Below are positions 36,218-45,700 of a DNA stretch of 64,000 nucleotides, one piece after another. Origin of the DNA: Phenylobacterium immobile (ATCC 35973) (GTDB lineage: Bacteria > Pseudomonadota > Alphaproteobacteria > Caulobacterales > Caulobacteraceae); the NCBI RefSeq assembly GCF_001375595.1, contig NZ_CVJQ01000002.1:1-64000 (forward strand). Reading direction: 5' to 3'. Under the pieces are notes generated by a model. The model was not told the DNA's origin, did not search any database, and worked only from the letters and a program-made list of their open reading frames with translations. A program made the position numbers and the translations under genes. The first letter of the stretch is position 1, and the number at the start of each line of letters is the position of its first letter.

Positions 36218-37858
36218 ATGCATGAGCGCGCGGGGCAGATCGCCCGACCCGAAGACCTGGTGGATCTGGCGGCCCTCGAAAGGGCCTATTACGAGATCAC
36301 CCCGGACCCATCCGACCCCGGCCAGAGGGTCGTGTTCGGCACCTCCGGGCACCGCGGATCCAGCCTCGATGGCGGGTTCAACGAGGCGCACATCGCCGCG
36401 ACGACACAGGCCATAGTCGAGCAACGGGCCGCCGCCGGGATCACCGGGCCGCTCATGATGGGGCGAGACACACACGCCCTATCGGCGCCCGCCTGGCGCA
36501 CGGCGCTGGAGGTTCTGGCTGGGAACGGCGTGACAGTGCTGGTCGACAGCCGTGACGGATTCACCCCGACTCCGGCGATCTCGCGATCGATCCTGGCTTA
36601 CAATCGAGGCCGCGACCGCGGCCTTGCGGACGGCGTGCTGATTACGCCTTCGCACAATCCGCCGCGTGACGGCGGCTTCAAGTACAATCCGCCGAGCGGC
36701 GGGCCGGCGGACTCCGACGCGACAAAGGCGATCGCCACACGGGCCAATGAACTTCTGGCGGCTGGCAACACGGGTGTCCGGCGGGTGAGCTTCACCGAAG
36801 CGCGCGCCGCGGCCGGGGCGGCGGATTTTCTGGGCGACTATGTGGATGACCTGCCGAGCGCACTCGACATGGATGCGATTCGCGACGCAGGGGTGCGGAT
36901 TGGGGCTGATCCCCTGGGCGGCGCTTCCGTCGCCTATTGGGGGGAAATCGCTGATCGACACCGGCTGAACCTGACTGTGGTCAATCCAGTCGTCGACCCG
37001 CAGTTCGCGTTCATGCCCCTCGACGCTGACGGCAAGATCCGGATGGACTGCTCGTCGCCATCGGCGATGGCCAGTCTGATCCGCGCGATGGAGGGCGCGG
37101 ACCGCTACGACATCGCCACCGGCAACGACGCCGACGCTGATCGCCACGGCGTCGTCACCCGCGACGGCGGGTTGATGAACCCCAATCACTATCTGGCGGC
37201 GTCGATCGCTTATCTGTTCAGCCACCGGCAGGCGTGGGGCGCGGGCGTGGCGGTCGGCAAGACACTGGTCTCGTCCTCGATGATCGATCGTGTGGTCGCG
37301 GGCCTCGGCCGGCGGCTAATCGAAGTCCCGGTCGGCTTCAAATATTTCGTGCCCGGCCTGCTGGACGGTTCAGTCGGCTTCGGCGGCGAGGAGTCCGCTG
37401 GTGCGTCCTTCCTGCGACTGGATGGCTCGGTGTGGAGCACTGACAAGGACGGCCTGCTGCTCGCGCTACTGGCGAGCGAGATCTTTGCGGTGACCGGCGA
37501 AAGCCCCAGCGCCCTCTACAAGGGCCTTACCGAACAGTATGGCGCGCCGGCCTATGCGCGCCTCGATGCGCCAGCCAGCCGCGAGCAGAAGGCGCGTCTC
37601 AGCGCGCTCAGCCCCGCTGACGTCACCGCGACATCGCTGGCGGGCGAAGCGATCGAACAGACCCTGACCAACGCGCCCGGCAACGGCGAGGCCATCGGCG
37701 GACTGAAGGTGGTGACGAAGAACGCATGGTTCGCCGCAAGACCCTCCGGCACCGAGGATGTCTACAAGATCTATGCGGAGTCGTTCCTGGGCGCCGACCA
37801 CCTGGCGCAGGTTCAGAGCGAGGCCAAGATGGTGGTCTCCGCCGCCCTCGCCGGCTAA
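36218..37858 (+). CDS. pgm: phosphoglucomutase (alpha-D-glucose phosphate specific)
   Basis: 546 residues from ATG 36218, the family length. The phospho-acceptor loop is [24 protein letters not shown] (Ser near 145), the metal site DADADRHGV (near 305), the sugar-specificity loop [12 protein letters not shown] (near 390) and the phosphate-binding [16 protein letters not shown] close to the end. It interconverts glucose 1-phosphate and glucose 6-phosphate, feeding UDP-glucose and glycogen synthesis. It is divergent from the acylase across about 105 bases. Confidence 0.94.
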   Translation: MHERAGQIARPEDLVDLAALERAYYEITPDPSDPGQRVVFGTSGHRGSSLDGGFNEAHIAATTQAIVEQRAAAGITGPLMMGRDTHALSAPAWRTALEVLAGNGVTVLVDSRDGFTPTPAISRSILAYNRGRDRGLADGVLITPSHNPPRDGGFKYNPPSGGPADSDATKAIATRANELLAAGNTGVRRVSFTEARAAAGAADFLGDYVDDLPSALDMDAIRDAGVRIGADPLGGASVAYWGEIADRHRLNLTVVNPVVDPQFAFMPLDADGKIRMDCSSPSAMASLIRAMEGADRYDIATGNDADADRHGVVTRDGGLMNPNHYLAASIAYLFSHRQAWGAGVAVGKTLVSSSMIDRVVAGLGRRLIEVPVGFKYFVPGLLDGSVGFGGEESAGASFLRLDGSVWSTDKDGLLLALLASEIFAVTGESPSALYKGLTEQYGAPAYARLDAPASREQKARLSALSPADVTATSLAGEAIEQTLTNAPGNGEAIGGLKVVTKNAWFAARPSGTEDVYKIYAESFLGADHLAQVQSEAKMVVSAALAG

Positions 37859-37921
37859 GCCGCATCCCGCGAACCCATGCCATAGCACGCGCGTTGCCTT
37901 CATCAGGTGAAGGAGACGACC

Positions 37922-38104
37922 ATGGCGAAGACGGATAAGGCGCAGACTGCGGGTCGCAAGGCGAACGCTGCTCAGCCGTTGGGTGAGCGCTCGGGTCTGG
38001 TGAGCAAGGCCGCGACAAAGCGAACCGGCGAGGCCTCGCTGACCAAGGCCGGGCCGGATGGACCGGACGCCAACGCCGTCAGCCGGATGACCACGGGCTC
38101 GTGA
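37922..38104 (+). CDS. 60-residue basic protein
   Basis: The ATG at 37922 has AAGGAG upstream. The product is rich in Lys, Ala and Gly (MAKTDKAQTAGRKANAAQ, ending SRMTTGS), likely disordered and cytosolic. No family is recognised. A strong hairpin follows the stop codon directly, which supports it being a real transcribed gene. Confidence 0.6.
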   Translation: MAKTDKAQTAGRKANAAQPLGERSGLVSKAATKRTGEASLTKAGPDGPDANAVSRMTTGS

Positions 38105-38106
38105 AG

Positions 38107-38138
38107 AATCGGCGGGGCCGAGATCGGCCCCGCCGATT
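38107..38138. terminator. bidirectional hairpin terminator
   Basis: aatcggcggggccg at 38107-38120 and cggccccgccgatt at 38125-38138 are perfect 14-bp inverted copies around agat. The arm ends give A-T pairs on both sides, followed by tttg (plus) and by ttcttc on the minus strand. It lies exactly between two convergent small genes and would end both transcripts. Confidence 0.8.
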
Positions 38139-38141
38139 TGC

Positions 38142-38396
38142 CTACTTGGTGACGGGTTGGCCGCCAGCCGTGCCTTCCGCAGGCGTTTCAGCGACCGCTG
38201 GCGCGCCAGCGCCAGGCACTGTTCCGGTCTGAGCGGCGTCCGGCGCCGTCATCTCAGCGTCAGGCGCACGGGGCGCAGCCGTATCCGGCATCGCCGCCCC
38301 GACCTCGCTGTTAGCCGGCGCCGTGCCGGTAGGTCGGTCGCACGCGGTGAGGCTGAGCGCCGCGAAGGTCGCGGCGGCGGCGATGACGATTTTCAT
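38142..38396 (-). CDS. small lipoprotein
   Basis: 84 residues. The signal ends LSLTAC with Cys19 as the lipid site (MKIVIAAAATFAALSLTACD). The mature part is Ala/Pro/Thr-rich with low complexity and would be disordered at the envelope. AGGGAGAGCC precedes the ATG. No function is apparent. Confidence 0.7.
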   Translation of the reverse strand: MKIVIAAAATFAALSLTACDRPTGTAPANSEVGAAMPDTAAPRAPDAEMTAPDAAQTGTVPGAGAPAVAETPAEGTAGGQPVTK

Positions 38397-38441
38397 GACT
38401 TGGCTCTCCCTGGGTTTGGAAAGCTGAACGCCATTCGCGTG

Positions 38442-38798
38442 CTAAGGTTCGCCCTCGCCCTCCGCTGACGCGTTGTCGGCAGCGGGGTTTGGATTCATGG
38501 GCGGCGCGTGCTGGGCGACGATATCGGCCTGTTCCGAGACGCGAATCGACCGGGTGACGTTCAACCGGGTGAGGATGTAGGCCGCCGCGCGATCGCGACG
38601 AGCCTCATCCAGGGCCGCCTGCCACGGGCGATTCGAAAGATTCTCCGTTTCGCCAGCGTAGATGATTTTCAGACCGTCCTCGGAGTCCTCGCCGATCAGG
38701 TAGTTCGCGCCTGAAGGCGCTAGGAAGCGGTCCTCGTCCAGAGGCGCATAGCGGTATCGGGCGCCGGACTTTCCAGCGACATCTATCTGACGGCTCAA
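38442..38798 (-). CDS. GIY-YIG-like small protein with TTG start
   Basis: 118 residues. The start TTG 38798 is chosen because AGGAG lies seven bases upstream and the conserved-looking SRQIDVAGKSGARYRYAPL begins there; no ATG is in the region. ANYLIGEDSEDGLKIIYAGETENLSNRPW resembles the first strands of a GIY-YIG fold (I-Y-x-G-E-T-E-x-L-S). The C-terminal tail is acidic and Asn/Pro-rich. Possibly a nuclease-related protein without clear catalytic residues. Function unknown. Confidence 0.55.
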   Translation of the reverse strand: MSRQIDVAGKSGARYRYAPLDEDRFLAPSGANYLIGEDSEDGLKIIYAGETENLSNRPWQAALDEARRDRAAAYILTRLNVTRSIRVSEQADIVAQHAPPMNPNPAADNASAEGEGEP

Positions 38799-39022
38799 CG
38801 GTACTCTCCTGTCCGGCGACGCAGGCGCGGGCCTCGCCTGCCCTGACTCCCGATCGACTGGGGCCAAAAGGAGGCGTTTAGGTGGTGTTGCGACAATCTT
38901 GCACGACAATCCAGAGGATCGTCGCATCGGAACAACCTGAGCCGTAAGCCGTTCGCCCCTGAGTTGCGTTCTGCTAGGCTTCACTAGAGAACCTGTAAGG
39001 AGCCGGCGAGCCTACGCCCATC

Positions 39023-40132
39023 ATGACCGACGCCGCCGACTTCACTGCTGATGCTGGGCGCGACCGCCCGACGATCAGCCTGTCCGGCGACTGGACGGCG
39101 ACGAACCTCGGCGATGCGCCCCAGCGCTTGCAGCGTAATCTCGACGACCAAGCCACGGTCGATCTCACGGGCGTCGGGCGAATGGACACCGCCGGCGCCT
39201 ATGCCTTGATCGGTCTCCTGGGCCGCGATTTCGATCGCGGACGGATCGACGCCCGCCCGGAAACGATTCGCCTGATCGAACTGGTCGCCTCGGCGGTAAA
39301 GGAACGACCCGTCGTCACGCGCGAACCCAAGAGCTTCCACAACCTCATGGTTCGTGTCGGCAAGGGCGTGATCGACTTGGCCGAACAGGGCACCGACACC
39401 CTGGTGTTTCTTGGCCATCTGTTGATCGTCCTGGTGAAATCGATTATGCGGCCGTGGACGATCCGCTGGCCTGCGGTGGTGTCTCTGTGCGAGCGGGCCG
39501 GCTTGGACGCCATCCCGATCATCGGCACCACATCCTTTTTCATCGGCGCGGTCGTGGCCTTGCTGGGCGCCAACATGCTCCAGCAATTCGGCGCCCAGGT
39601 GTTCGCCGTCGAATTGATCGGCATCGCGGTGCTGCGCGAATTCAACATCATTATCACGGCTGTCCTGTTGGCCGGTCGCTCGGCCTCGGCCTTCGCCGCC
39701 GAGATCGGCTCGATGAAGATGAACCAGGAGATCGACGCCATGCGGATCATGGGCGTCGACCCGTACGAAGCTTTGGTCTTCCCGCGGATGGCCGCTCTAC
39801 TGATCACCATCTGGCCCCTGACGTTTGTCGCCACCCTCACGGGCCTGTTGGGCGGGATGCTGGTCACATGGTCGGTGCTGGGCCTGGGCCCGGCCTTCTT
39901 CTTCCAGAGGATCATCGACAACGTCGGGGTCACCCACTTCCTGGTCGGCATGGTGAAGGCTCCGGTGATGGCGGCCGTGATCGCCGGTATCGGCTGCCGC
40001 CAGGGCCTGGAGGTCGGCGGGGACGTTGAATCGCTTGGCCGTCGCGTGACCGCCGCCGTCGTCCACGCCATTTTCGCGATCATCATGATCGACGCGGTCT
40101 TCGCTTTGATCTTCATGGAGATGGACATTTGA
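39023..40132 (+). CDS. mlaE: MlaE-type lipid ABC transporter permease with N-terminal STAS-like domain
   Basis: 369 residues. Residues 1-100 form a STAS-like domain (DLTGVGRMDTAGAYALIGLL), the equivalent of MlaB fused to the permease. The MlaE part starts near 120 with five or six membrane helices, including LDAIPIIGTTSFFIGAVVAL and the loop EIGSMKMNQEIDAMRIMGVD that contacts the ATPase. It moves phospholipids between the outer and inner membranes to keep outer-membrane asymmetry. It overlaps the next gene by 4 bases. Confidence 0.92.
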   Translation: MTDAADFTADAGRDRPTISLSGDWTATNLGDAPQRLQRNLDDQATVDLTGVGRMDTAGAYALIGLLGRDFDRGRIDARPETIRLIELVASAVKERPVVTREPKSFHNLMVRVGKGVIDLAEQGTDTLVFLGHLLIVLVKSIMRPWTIRWPAVVSLCERAGLDAIPIIGTTSFFIGAVVALLGANMLQQFGAQVFAVELIGIAVLREFNIIITAVLLAGRSASAFAAEIGSMKMNQEIDAMRIMGVDPYEALVFPRMAALLITIWPLTFVATLTGLLGGMLVTWSVLGLGPAFFFQRIIDNVGVTHFLVGMVKAPVMAAVIAGIGCRQGLEVGGDVESLGRRVTAAVVHAIFAIIMIDAVFALIFMEMDI

Positions 40133-40959
40133 CGGTGTTCGGTGAGACCGCCCTCGCCGAGGCTGACGCCGACGACGGCCTGGACCTTAAGGGCCCAGTT
40201 CTCCAGGTGCGCGATCTGGTCACCGCCTTCGGCGCAAATGTCATCCACGACGGCGTTGACCTGGAGATGCGGCGCGGCGAGGTGCTCGCCGTTGTCGGAG
40301 GGTCCGGCGCGGGCAAGTCGGTGTTGCTCAACACCATCATCGGCCTGCGCGAGCCGGCGTCCGGCCTGATCAAAGTGTTCGGCCAGGATATCCAGCGCGC
40401 GTCTCGCAGGCGCTGGGTGGCGATCGAACGGCGTTGGGGCGTGCTTTTCCAACAGGGCGCGCTGTTCTCCAACCTGACCATCAAGGAGAACGTTGCAGCG
40501 CCGCTCTTCGAGCATACCAAGCTGCCGCGCAGCGAAATCTATGACCTTGCCGAGTTGAAGATCGCCATGGTCGGCCTAAAGCCTGAGGCTAGCGCGCTGA
40601 AGCCCGCCGAGTTGTCTGGCGGCATGCGTAAACGCGCGGCGCTGGCGCGCTCGCTGGCGCTCGATCCCGAGCTGCTCTTTCTGGACGAACCGACAGCCGG
40701 TCTCGATCCCATCTCGGCCGGCGCCTTCGACGAACTCATCAAGGACCTGTCAGACAGCCTGGGGCTGTCGGTGTTCATGATCACCCACGATCTCGACACC
40801 CTCTATGCGATCACAGATCGCGTGGCGGTGCTGGCCGACAAGAAGGTGGTTGCGATCGCTCCGGTGCACGAACTGGAGCGTTCGGATCATCCCTGGATCA
40901 AAGAATATTTCCTGGGACCGCGCGGTCGCGCGGCCGCCAAGACTGGAACCGACCGCTGA
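40129..40959 (+). CDS. mlaF: MlaF-type lipid ABC transporter ATPase
   Basis: 276 residues from TTG 40129, overlapping the mlaE stop; a GTG at 40135 is possible. Walker A is GGSGAGKSVLLNTIIGL (about 58-74), the signature LSGGMRKRAALARSLALDPE (about 162-181) and Walker B LLFLDEPTAGLDPIS. The position and partners assign it to the Mla/Mce-type system. It powers lipid transfer from the cytosolic face. Confidence 0.93.
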   Translation: MTVFGETALAEADADDGLDLKGPVLQVRDLVTAFGANVIHDGVDLEMRRGEVLAVVGGSGAGKSVLLNTIIGLREPASGLIKVFGQDIQRASRRRWVAIERRWGVLFQQGALFSNLTIKENVAAPLFEHTKLPRSEIYDLAELKIAMVGLKPEASALKPAELSGGMRKRAALARSLALDPELLFLDEPTAGLDPISAGAFDELIKDLSDSLGLSVFMITHDLDTLYAITDRVAVLADKKVVAIAPVHELERSDHPWIKEYFLGPRGRAAAKTGTDR

Positions 40960-41897
40960 TGGAAAAAAACGCCAACTACTTCCTGGTCGGCCTGTCGTCG
41001 ACGCTTCTGTTTCTCGGCCTGGTCGTGTTCGTTGTCTGGCTGGCGCGGTTCTCCCTGGCGCGCGACTACGACCTCTATGACGTCGTTTTCCAAGGGCCGG
41101 TTCGCGGCCTGAACCAGGGCGGCGAGGTACATTTCAACGGCATCAAGGTGGGCGAGGTCAGCAAGATCGCACTCGACAAGACCAACGCCAGCCGCGTGAT
41201 CGCCCGGGCTCGAGTGACTTCCGACGTGCCGATCCGGATCGACTCCTACGCGACGCTGGAGCCGCAAGGCATCACGGGCGTGAACTATATTCAGATCACC
41301 GCCGGCACGCCCGCCAAGGCCTTGCTGAAGGACGTGACGCCGCGCAACGAGGTGCCGGTCCTGCGCAGCCAACGCAGCGCGCTGTCGGACCTGCTGGAGG
41401 GCGGCGGCACCGTGCTGACGCGGACGATCGAGGCGTTGGACCGCGTAAACCGGGTTCTGTCCGACCAGAATATCAAAAACTTCTCAGCGACGGTATCGGA
41501 CACCCAGGCTTTCACGGCTGAGCTGCGCGAGCGCAAGCAGATCATCGCCGACGCTCAGAAGGCGTTGCAGCAGATCGGCGCGGCGACGGAGAATTTCAAC
41601 ACCCTGGCGGTGACCGGCAACGACATCCTGAACGGCGACGGCCGCCGGGCCATGCGCCAAGTCGCCGACGCCGCCACAGAGGCCAAGGGGGCGGCTCGCT
41701 CGGCGCAGCAGATGATCGGAAAGCTGGAGGGTCCGACCTCGGACTTCGCCACCAACGGCCTGCCGCAGATCAGCGGCGCGGTGATCCAGCTGCAGAACGC
41801 CGCGGAATCGCTTGAGCGCCTGGTTAACGACGTCCAGTCAAGCCCGACGGGCGCGTTGGGCAAAGCCCCCGCAGAAGAAGTGAAGGTGAAGCCATGA
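40959..41897 (+). CDS. mlaD: MlaD/MCE-domain lipid-binding protein
   Basis: 312 residues; the ATG shares a base with the mlaF stop. One N-terminal membrane helix (YFLVGLSSTLLFLGLVVFVV) anchors it to the inner membrane. The MCE domain (about 40-120) has FQGPVRGLNQGGEVHFNGIK and LEPQGITGVNYIQI. A long helical tail follows (about 140-300). It forms a hexameric ring that passes phospholipids to MlaE. The tail is longer than in E. coli MlaD, as common in alphaproteobacteria. Confidence 0.92.
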   Translation: MEKNANYFLVGLSSTLLFLGLVVFVVWLARFSLARDYDLYDVVFQGPVRGLNQGGEVHFNGIKVGEVSKIALDKTNASRVIARARVTSDVPIRIDSYATLEPQGITGVNYIQITAGTPAKALLKDVTPRNEVPVLRSQRSALSDLLEGGGTVLTRTIEALDRVNRVLSDQNIKNFSATVSDTQAFTAELRERKQIIADAQKALQQIGAATENFNTLAVTGNDILNGDGRRAMRQVADAATEAKGAARSAQQMIGKLEGPTSDFATNGLPQISGAVIQLQNAAESLERLVNDVQSSPTGALGKAPAEEVKVKP

Positions 41898-42538
41898 CCG
41901 CCCGACTGAAGACTTCCGCCTGGGCCCTGCCGCTTCTTTGCGCCAGCGCCCTCGCGCTCAGCGGCTGCGTTTCCCTATTGCCGAAGGCCAAGCCCGCCAC
42001 GCTCTACCGCTTTGGACAGGCCGCGCCCGCGGCGAGCGTCCAGCCGACGCCGGTGACCGGCCATGTCGTGGTGTTTCGTGCGATGGGCTCGTTCCAGCGC
42101 GAGTCAGCCGGCGACCGCCTGCTGACCATCACCGGCGATAAGGCGGCCTATGTCGCTCAGACCCGCTGGGTGGCGCCCGCCGTCACACTGTTCGACGAAG
42201 CGCTGCTGACGGCCTTCGATCGCGATGGGGGCCCGGTCAGGCTGCTGGCGCGAGGCGAGGCTGGCAAGGCCGCCTACGCCCTGCGGATCGACGTGCGGAA
42301 TTTCGAAACCCATTACGACCAAGGCGAAAAGGCTGCGCCGCTCGTCGTCGTTCGCGCCCGGGTCGCCCTCACCAACAACGACGATCGCACCCTGGTCGCG
42401 GAGCAGTATCTGGAGTCTCAAGTGCGGGCCGGCGACAACAGGGTCGGCGCCATCGTCGCCGCCTATGACCAGGCCGTGACCCAGATGATGACCAAGCTGG
42501 TCAGCTGGGCCAACGCGAGCGCCAAGCCGATCCCCTGA
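41894..42538 (+). CDS. ABC-type transport auxiliary lipoprotein (PqiC/LetA-associated type)
   Basis: 214 residues. The signal ends ALALSGC with Cys25 as the lipid site; the mature protein has the YRFGQAAPAA opening of PF03886 and the YLESQVRAGDN segment near the C-terminus. Such lipoproteins work with MCE proteins at the outer membrane. It overlaps mlaD by 4 bases, confirming the operon. MlaC is not present in this locus. Confidence 0.82.
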   Translation: MTARLKTSAWALPLLCASALALSGCVSLLPKAKPATLYRFGQAAPAASVQPTPVTGHVVVFRAMGSFQRESAGDRLLTITGDKAAYVAQTRWVAPAVTLFDEALLTAFDRDGGPVRLLARGEAGKAAYALRIDVRNFETHYDQGEKAAPLVVVRARVALTNNDDRTLVAEQYLESQVRAGDNRVGAIVAAYDQAVTQMMTKLVSWANASAKPIP

Positions 42539-42539
42539 T

Positions 42540-44477
42540 CTAGCGGTTCGCCACAACGCGCAGGGCCGGCGCAGCGCCCGGCTTCTCGCCGCGGATCTGT
42601 GCGACCAGATCGAAAAGCGCCGTGCGAACCTTGTCGGTTTCACCGGCCTGGGCCAGTTCCTTAAGGTGCTGCAGATGGCCGGGCGTGACGCGCAGGGCGG
42701 AACTGGAGATCACTTCCAGCACCTTCGGCGCGCAGGGCACGGAGCGCTCAGTCTCGTCCAGCAGGGACTCGCTGAGCCGCTCGCCGGGGCGGAGGCCCGT
42801 CACCTCGATCTCCATGTCCTTGCCAAGCGTGCGGCCCGAGAGCGCGATCATCTGGCGCGCCAGATCGATGATCCGCACGGGTGCGCCCATCTCCAGCAGG
42901 AAAAGACGGGCATGGCGGCCATCGCCCTCCGCATTCGTCGCCGTGGCGTGAAGCACCAGCTGGCTCGCCTCGGGGATGGTCATGAAGAAGCGGGCCATAT
43001 CAGGGTGGGTGACCGTCACGGGCCCTCCCCGCTCAATCTGCGACTTGAAGATCGGCACCACCGAGCCCGCAGAGCCCAGCACATTGCCGAAACGCACGGC
43101 TGAGAAGCGCGTGCCACCCGTTGATTGCTGCGCCTGGATCACCGATTCGGCGAGGCGCTTTGTGGCGCCCATGACGTTGGTCGGGTCGACGGCCTTGTCG
43201 GTGGAGATCAAGACCATCTGGGCCGCCCCGCTGGTCTTGGCGGCTTCGATCACATTGGAGGTGCCAACGACGTTGGTCAGCACGCCCTCGACCGGGTGGC
43301 GCTCAACCATGGAGACGTGCTTGAGCGCCGCGGCGTGGAAGACGAGATCCGGCTTCTCGACGTCGAAGCCTGCGTTGACCCGCTGCTCGTCGCGGACGTC
43401 GCACAGCAGCGCGCGTCGCGACATCGCGGGATAGGTCTCCGCCATCTCACGATCGATCTCGAAGAGCGCCGTTTCTGAGAAGTCGAGCAAGGTCAGGTGC
43501 GCGCACTGGAAAGCCGCGACCTGACGGCAAAGCTCGCCGCCGATGCTGCCGCCGGCTCCGGTCACCAGAACACGCCGGCCCTTGATCAGCTTGGCGATGC
43601 CCTCGCGATCGAGTTCAATCGGATCGCGTGTCAGGAGTTCCTCGATATTGATCTCCCGCATCGGCAGCAGGGTGACGCTGTCGTGCTGGGGCAGTTCAAC
43701 AATGGAGGGCAGTCGGAGCAGGCGCACGCCCTCCGCCTTCAGGCGGCCCAGCAAGTCGACCGACAGACCCTTCAGGCGCGCGGGCTCATCGAGAAACAGG
43801 ACGGCGCGGGGGAAGCGGTTCCAGCGACGCAGGTCGGCCAGGGCCTCATCAATGCGAGTGAGGCTTTCGATCACGCAGACCCCGCGCACCTGCTGGCCCT
43901 TGTCGCGGGGATCGACGCCGACGATGCCAACCGGCGTATAGGAGCGGTCACGTCTGCGGGCGAGGTCACGCAGATAGGTGTCCGCCAGCGCCGGCGGACC
44001 GATCAGCAGCAACGATGGCGAGGCTGAGACGCGATCGATGACCGTCTTCAGAGGCGAGAAGCTGTCGAGCGCGCGTTCATGCAGGGCGCGACGCATAATC
44101 CGGACCCCCACGGCGCCGATCACCTGAAACATCGGCGCCAGGAACAAGGCCGCCCGCGGCAGGCCACGGGCGCGATCAAGGACGAAGACCGCCAGGAGAA
44201 ACACACCGGCCGTCAGCAACGCGATGCGGGCCAGCACCAAAGCGTCGGGGATCGAGGCATAGCGCCAGGGTGACAGCTCCCGGCGGAAGACAATGGCGAA
44301 GGCGCCGGCGATGCCCGCGTAGATCATCGCGAGTTGCAGCACATTCAGGCCGGTGATGCCGCCGGCGCCCACGAGAGCGCGGCCAGCCGGAGCGATCAGA
44401 TAAGCCAGGGCGAAGGCGCCGGCGGCGACGACCATATCGATGGCGACGGTCTGGGCTCGCGGGGCCATCCCCTCCAT
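42540..44477 (-). CDS. FlaA1/CapD-type nucleotide-sugar dehydratase/epimerase
   Basis: 645 residues with four N-terminal membrane helices (FALAYLIAPAGRALVG onward), a CoA-binding-like middle part, and a C-terminal SDR domain starting VLVTGAGGSIGGELCRQV (about 295-312). The active-site block is the SDR Y-x-x-x-K position, which appears as T-x-x-x-K (STDKAVDPTNVMGATKRLAE), as usual in the WbpM/PglF group. It makes UDP-4-keto-6-deoxy-sugars from UDP-GlcNAc at the membrane. It starts with ATG 44477 after GGAG. Confidence 0.9.
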   Translation of the reverse strand: MEGMAPRAQTVAIDMVVAAGAFALAYLIAPAGRALVGAGGITGLNVLQLAMIYAGIAGAFAIVFRRELSPWRYASIPDALVLARIALLTAGVFLLAVFVLDRARGLPRAALFLAPMFQVIGAVGVRIMRRALHERALDSFSPLKTVIDRVSASPSLLLIGPPALADTYLRDLARRRDRSYTPVGIVGVDPRDKGQQVRGVCVIESLTRIDEALADLRRWNRFPRAVLFLDEPARLKGLSVDLLGRLKAEGVRLLRLPSIVELPQHDSVTLLPMREINIEELLTRDPIELDREGIAKLIKGRRVLVTGAGGSIGGELCRQVAAFQCAHLTLLDFSETALFEIDREMAETYPAMSRRALLCDVRDEQRVNAGFDVEKPDLVFHAAALKHVSMVERHPVEGVLTNVVGTSNVIEAAKTSGAAQMVLISTDKAVDPTNVMGATKRLAESVIQAQQSTGGTRFSAVRFGNVLGSAGSVVPIFKSQIERGGPVTVTHPDMARFFMTIPEASQLVLHATATNAEGDGRHARLFLLEMGAPVRIIDLARQMIALSGRTLGKDMEIEVTGLRPGERLSESLLDETERSVPCAPKVLEVISSSALRVTPGHLQHLKELAQAGETDKVRTALFDLVAQIRGEKPGAAPALRVVANR

Positions 44478-44665
44478 AGGCGTACTCCGATGTCTCTCGC
44501 GACAGGCGATTCGCCCAATCCGCAGGACGTCCGCAGAAGGGAAGGTCCGAGTCCGACACCATTGGGGCCAGAATCTGTCCGCCCAGGATGTCCGCTAGCG
44601 GATATTCCGCCAATAGAACGACACCATCAGATTAAGAACCGCGACCATTCGGCGCAAACAGAAAA

Positions 44666-44689
44666 GCCGCCGCCTCTTCGGGCGACGGC
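44666..44689 (-). terminator. rho-independent terminator of the porin gene
   Basis: On the minus strand gccgtcgcc (44689-44681), a six-base loop and ggcggcggc (44674-44666) form a GC-rich stem with one wobble-type mismatch, followed by ttttctgtttg. It lies 30 bases after the porin stop codon at 44719. Confidence 0.75.
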
Positions 44690-44718
44690 CATTTCCGCAG
44701 CGATCGAGCCCTGACGGC

Positions 44719-45408
44719 TTAGAACATGGCCTTGATGGTGGCCACGAAGCGGCTGTCGTAGATCTTGCCGAAGCTGTGTTCGTCCGTGTCGTGGTAGCGC
44801 AGGTCGATGGCGAAGTGATCGGTGAGGGCGTAGCCGATACCGGCGTTCCAAGTGGTGTAGTCGCCAGGGCCATCCAGTTGTTGATGACCGACTGCGCCGC
44901 TGATCGACAGCTTGGTCTCCGGGATGCTCACCGAGCCGTTCACTTCGTAATAGAGAGCCGAGTCGATGCCGCCGAAGAACTCGGGCGAATAGTAGGCCGC
45001 GACACCGACGGCGCCGATGCCGACCGGCACCGAAGCCGCGCCCTTGAATTCCCAATAATCCTGGTTCGAACCCGACGGGCTTCCCGTATAGCCGTAGCGC
45101 ACGGCGCCGAGGTCGAAGGTCACGGCGCCGACGACCGGCTTCACGCCAGCGTACAGATCGTATTCCAGGTCGGTGTCGTTGCCGAAGTCGACGTTAGAGG
45201 CCCAGACGCCCGCATAGAAGATGCCCGAGCTGGCGTCGACGCCGCCGAAGACCGACGGATCCTCATTGGTCTGGCTCACACCACGGAAAACATAATCGTT
45301 GTTGACGCCCACGTTGAAGGCGAAGGTCGGCGCGTCCTGGGCGCTGGCGGCGCCAGCGACAGCCAAGGTCGCCGCGGCGGCGGCGAGCGAGAGTTTCAGA
45401 GTTTTCAT
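44719..45408 (-). CDS. TorF-family outer-membrane porin (TIGR02001 type)
   Basis: 229 residues from ATG 45408, preceded by AAGGGGAT. A signal peptide ends GAASAQ. The mature start FAFNVGVNNDYVFRGVSQTNEDPSVFG is the family hallmark. The barrel ends with FVATIKAMF, its final Phe suited to BamA insertion. These porins are poorly characterised. A strong terminator follows, and an upstream palindrome at 45521 lies 113 bases before the start. Confidence 0.85.
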   Translation of the reverse strand: MKTLKLSLAAAAATLAVAGAASAQDAPTFAFNVGVNNDYVFRGVSQTNEDPSVFGGVDASSGIFYAGVWASNVDFGNDTDLEYDLYAGVKPVVGAVTFDLGAVRYGYTGSPSGSNQDYWEFKGAASVPVGIGAVGVAAYYSPEFFGGIDSALYYEVNGSVSIPETKLSISGAVGHQQLDGPGDYTTWNAGIGYALTDHFAIDLRYHDTDEHSFGKIYDSRFVATIKAMF

Positions 45409-45520
45409 CGGTATCCCCTTTTTCCCCGATTTCCGGGCGTATCGCCGGTATTCCACAGTCAGGGTTCGCGGGGAGGCGGAGCGGGCCTAAGTGGGGCTCA
45501 GAGGCTGCAAAGGCGCCTAT

Positions 45521-45536
45521 TTTATGCCCTCATAAA
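45521..45536. promoter_or_regulatory. 16-bp palindrome in the porin-queF spacer
   Basis: TTTATG-ccct-CATAAA is a perfect inverted repeat with 6-bp arms, in the 292-base spacer between the divergent porin (start 45408) and queF (start 45701). The surroundings are AT-rich, with cataaaat on the minus strand resembling a -10 box. It could bind a dimeric regulator. Confidence 0.4.
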
Positions 45537-45700
45537 TGCACCGCCGATTATTTAAATGGCGAAAAGCGGCTCGTTTCGCAGGTGCGTTGGTGACCTTCAT
45601 GCGAAATCTAAGCCCCACATCCGCAAGCGCCGCCGAGGACGGAACGCCGCCCCGGCGTGGATTCGTTGTCGGCGAAAGCCTCAGGCGCTAAAGCCTCAGC

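Noticed and set aside
45537..45700. preQ1 riboswitch before queF
   Set aside because: No preQ1-I-like pseudoknot pattern near the ribosome-binding site could be recognised.
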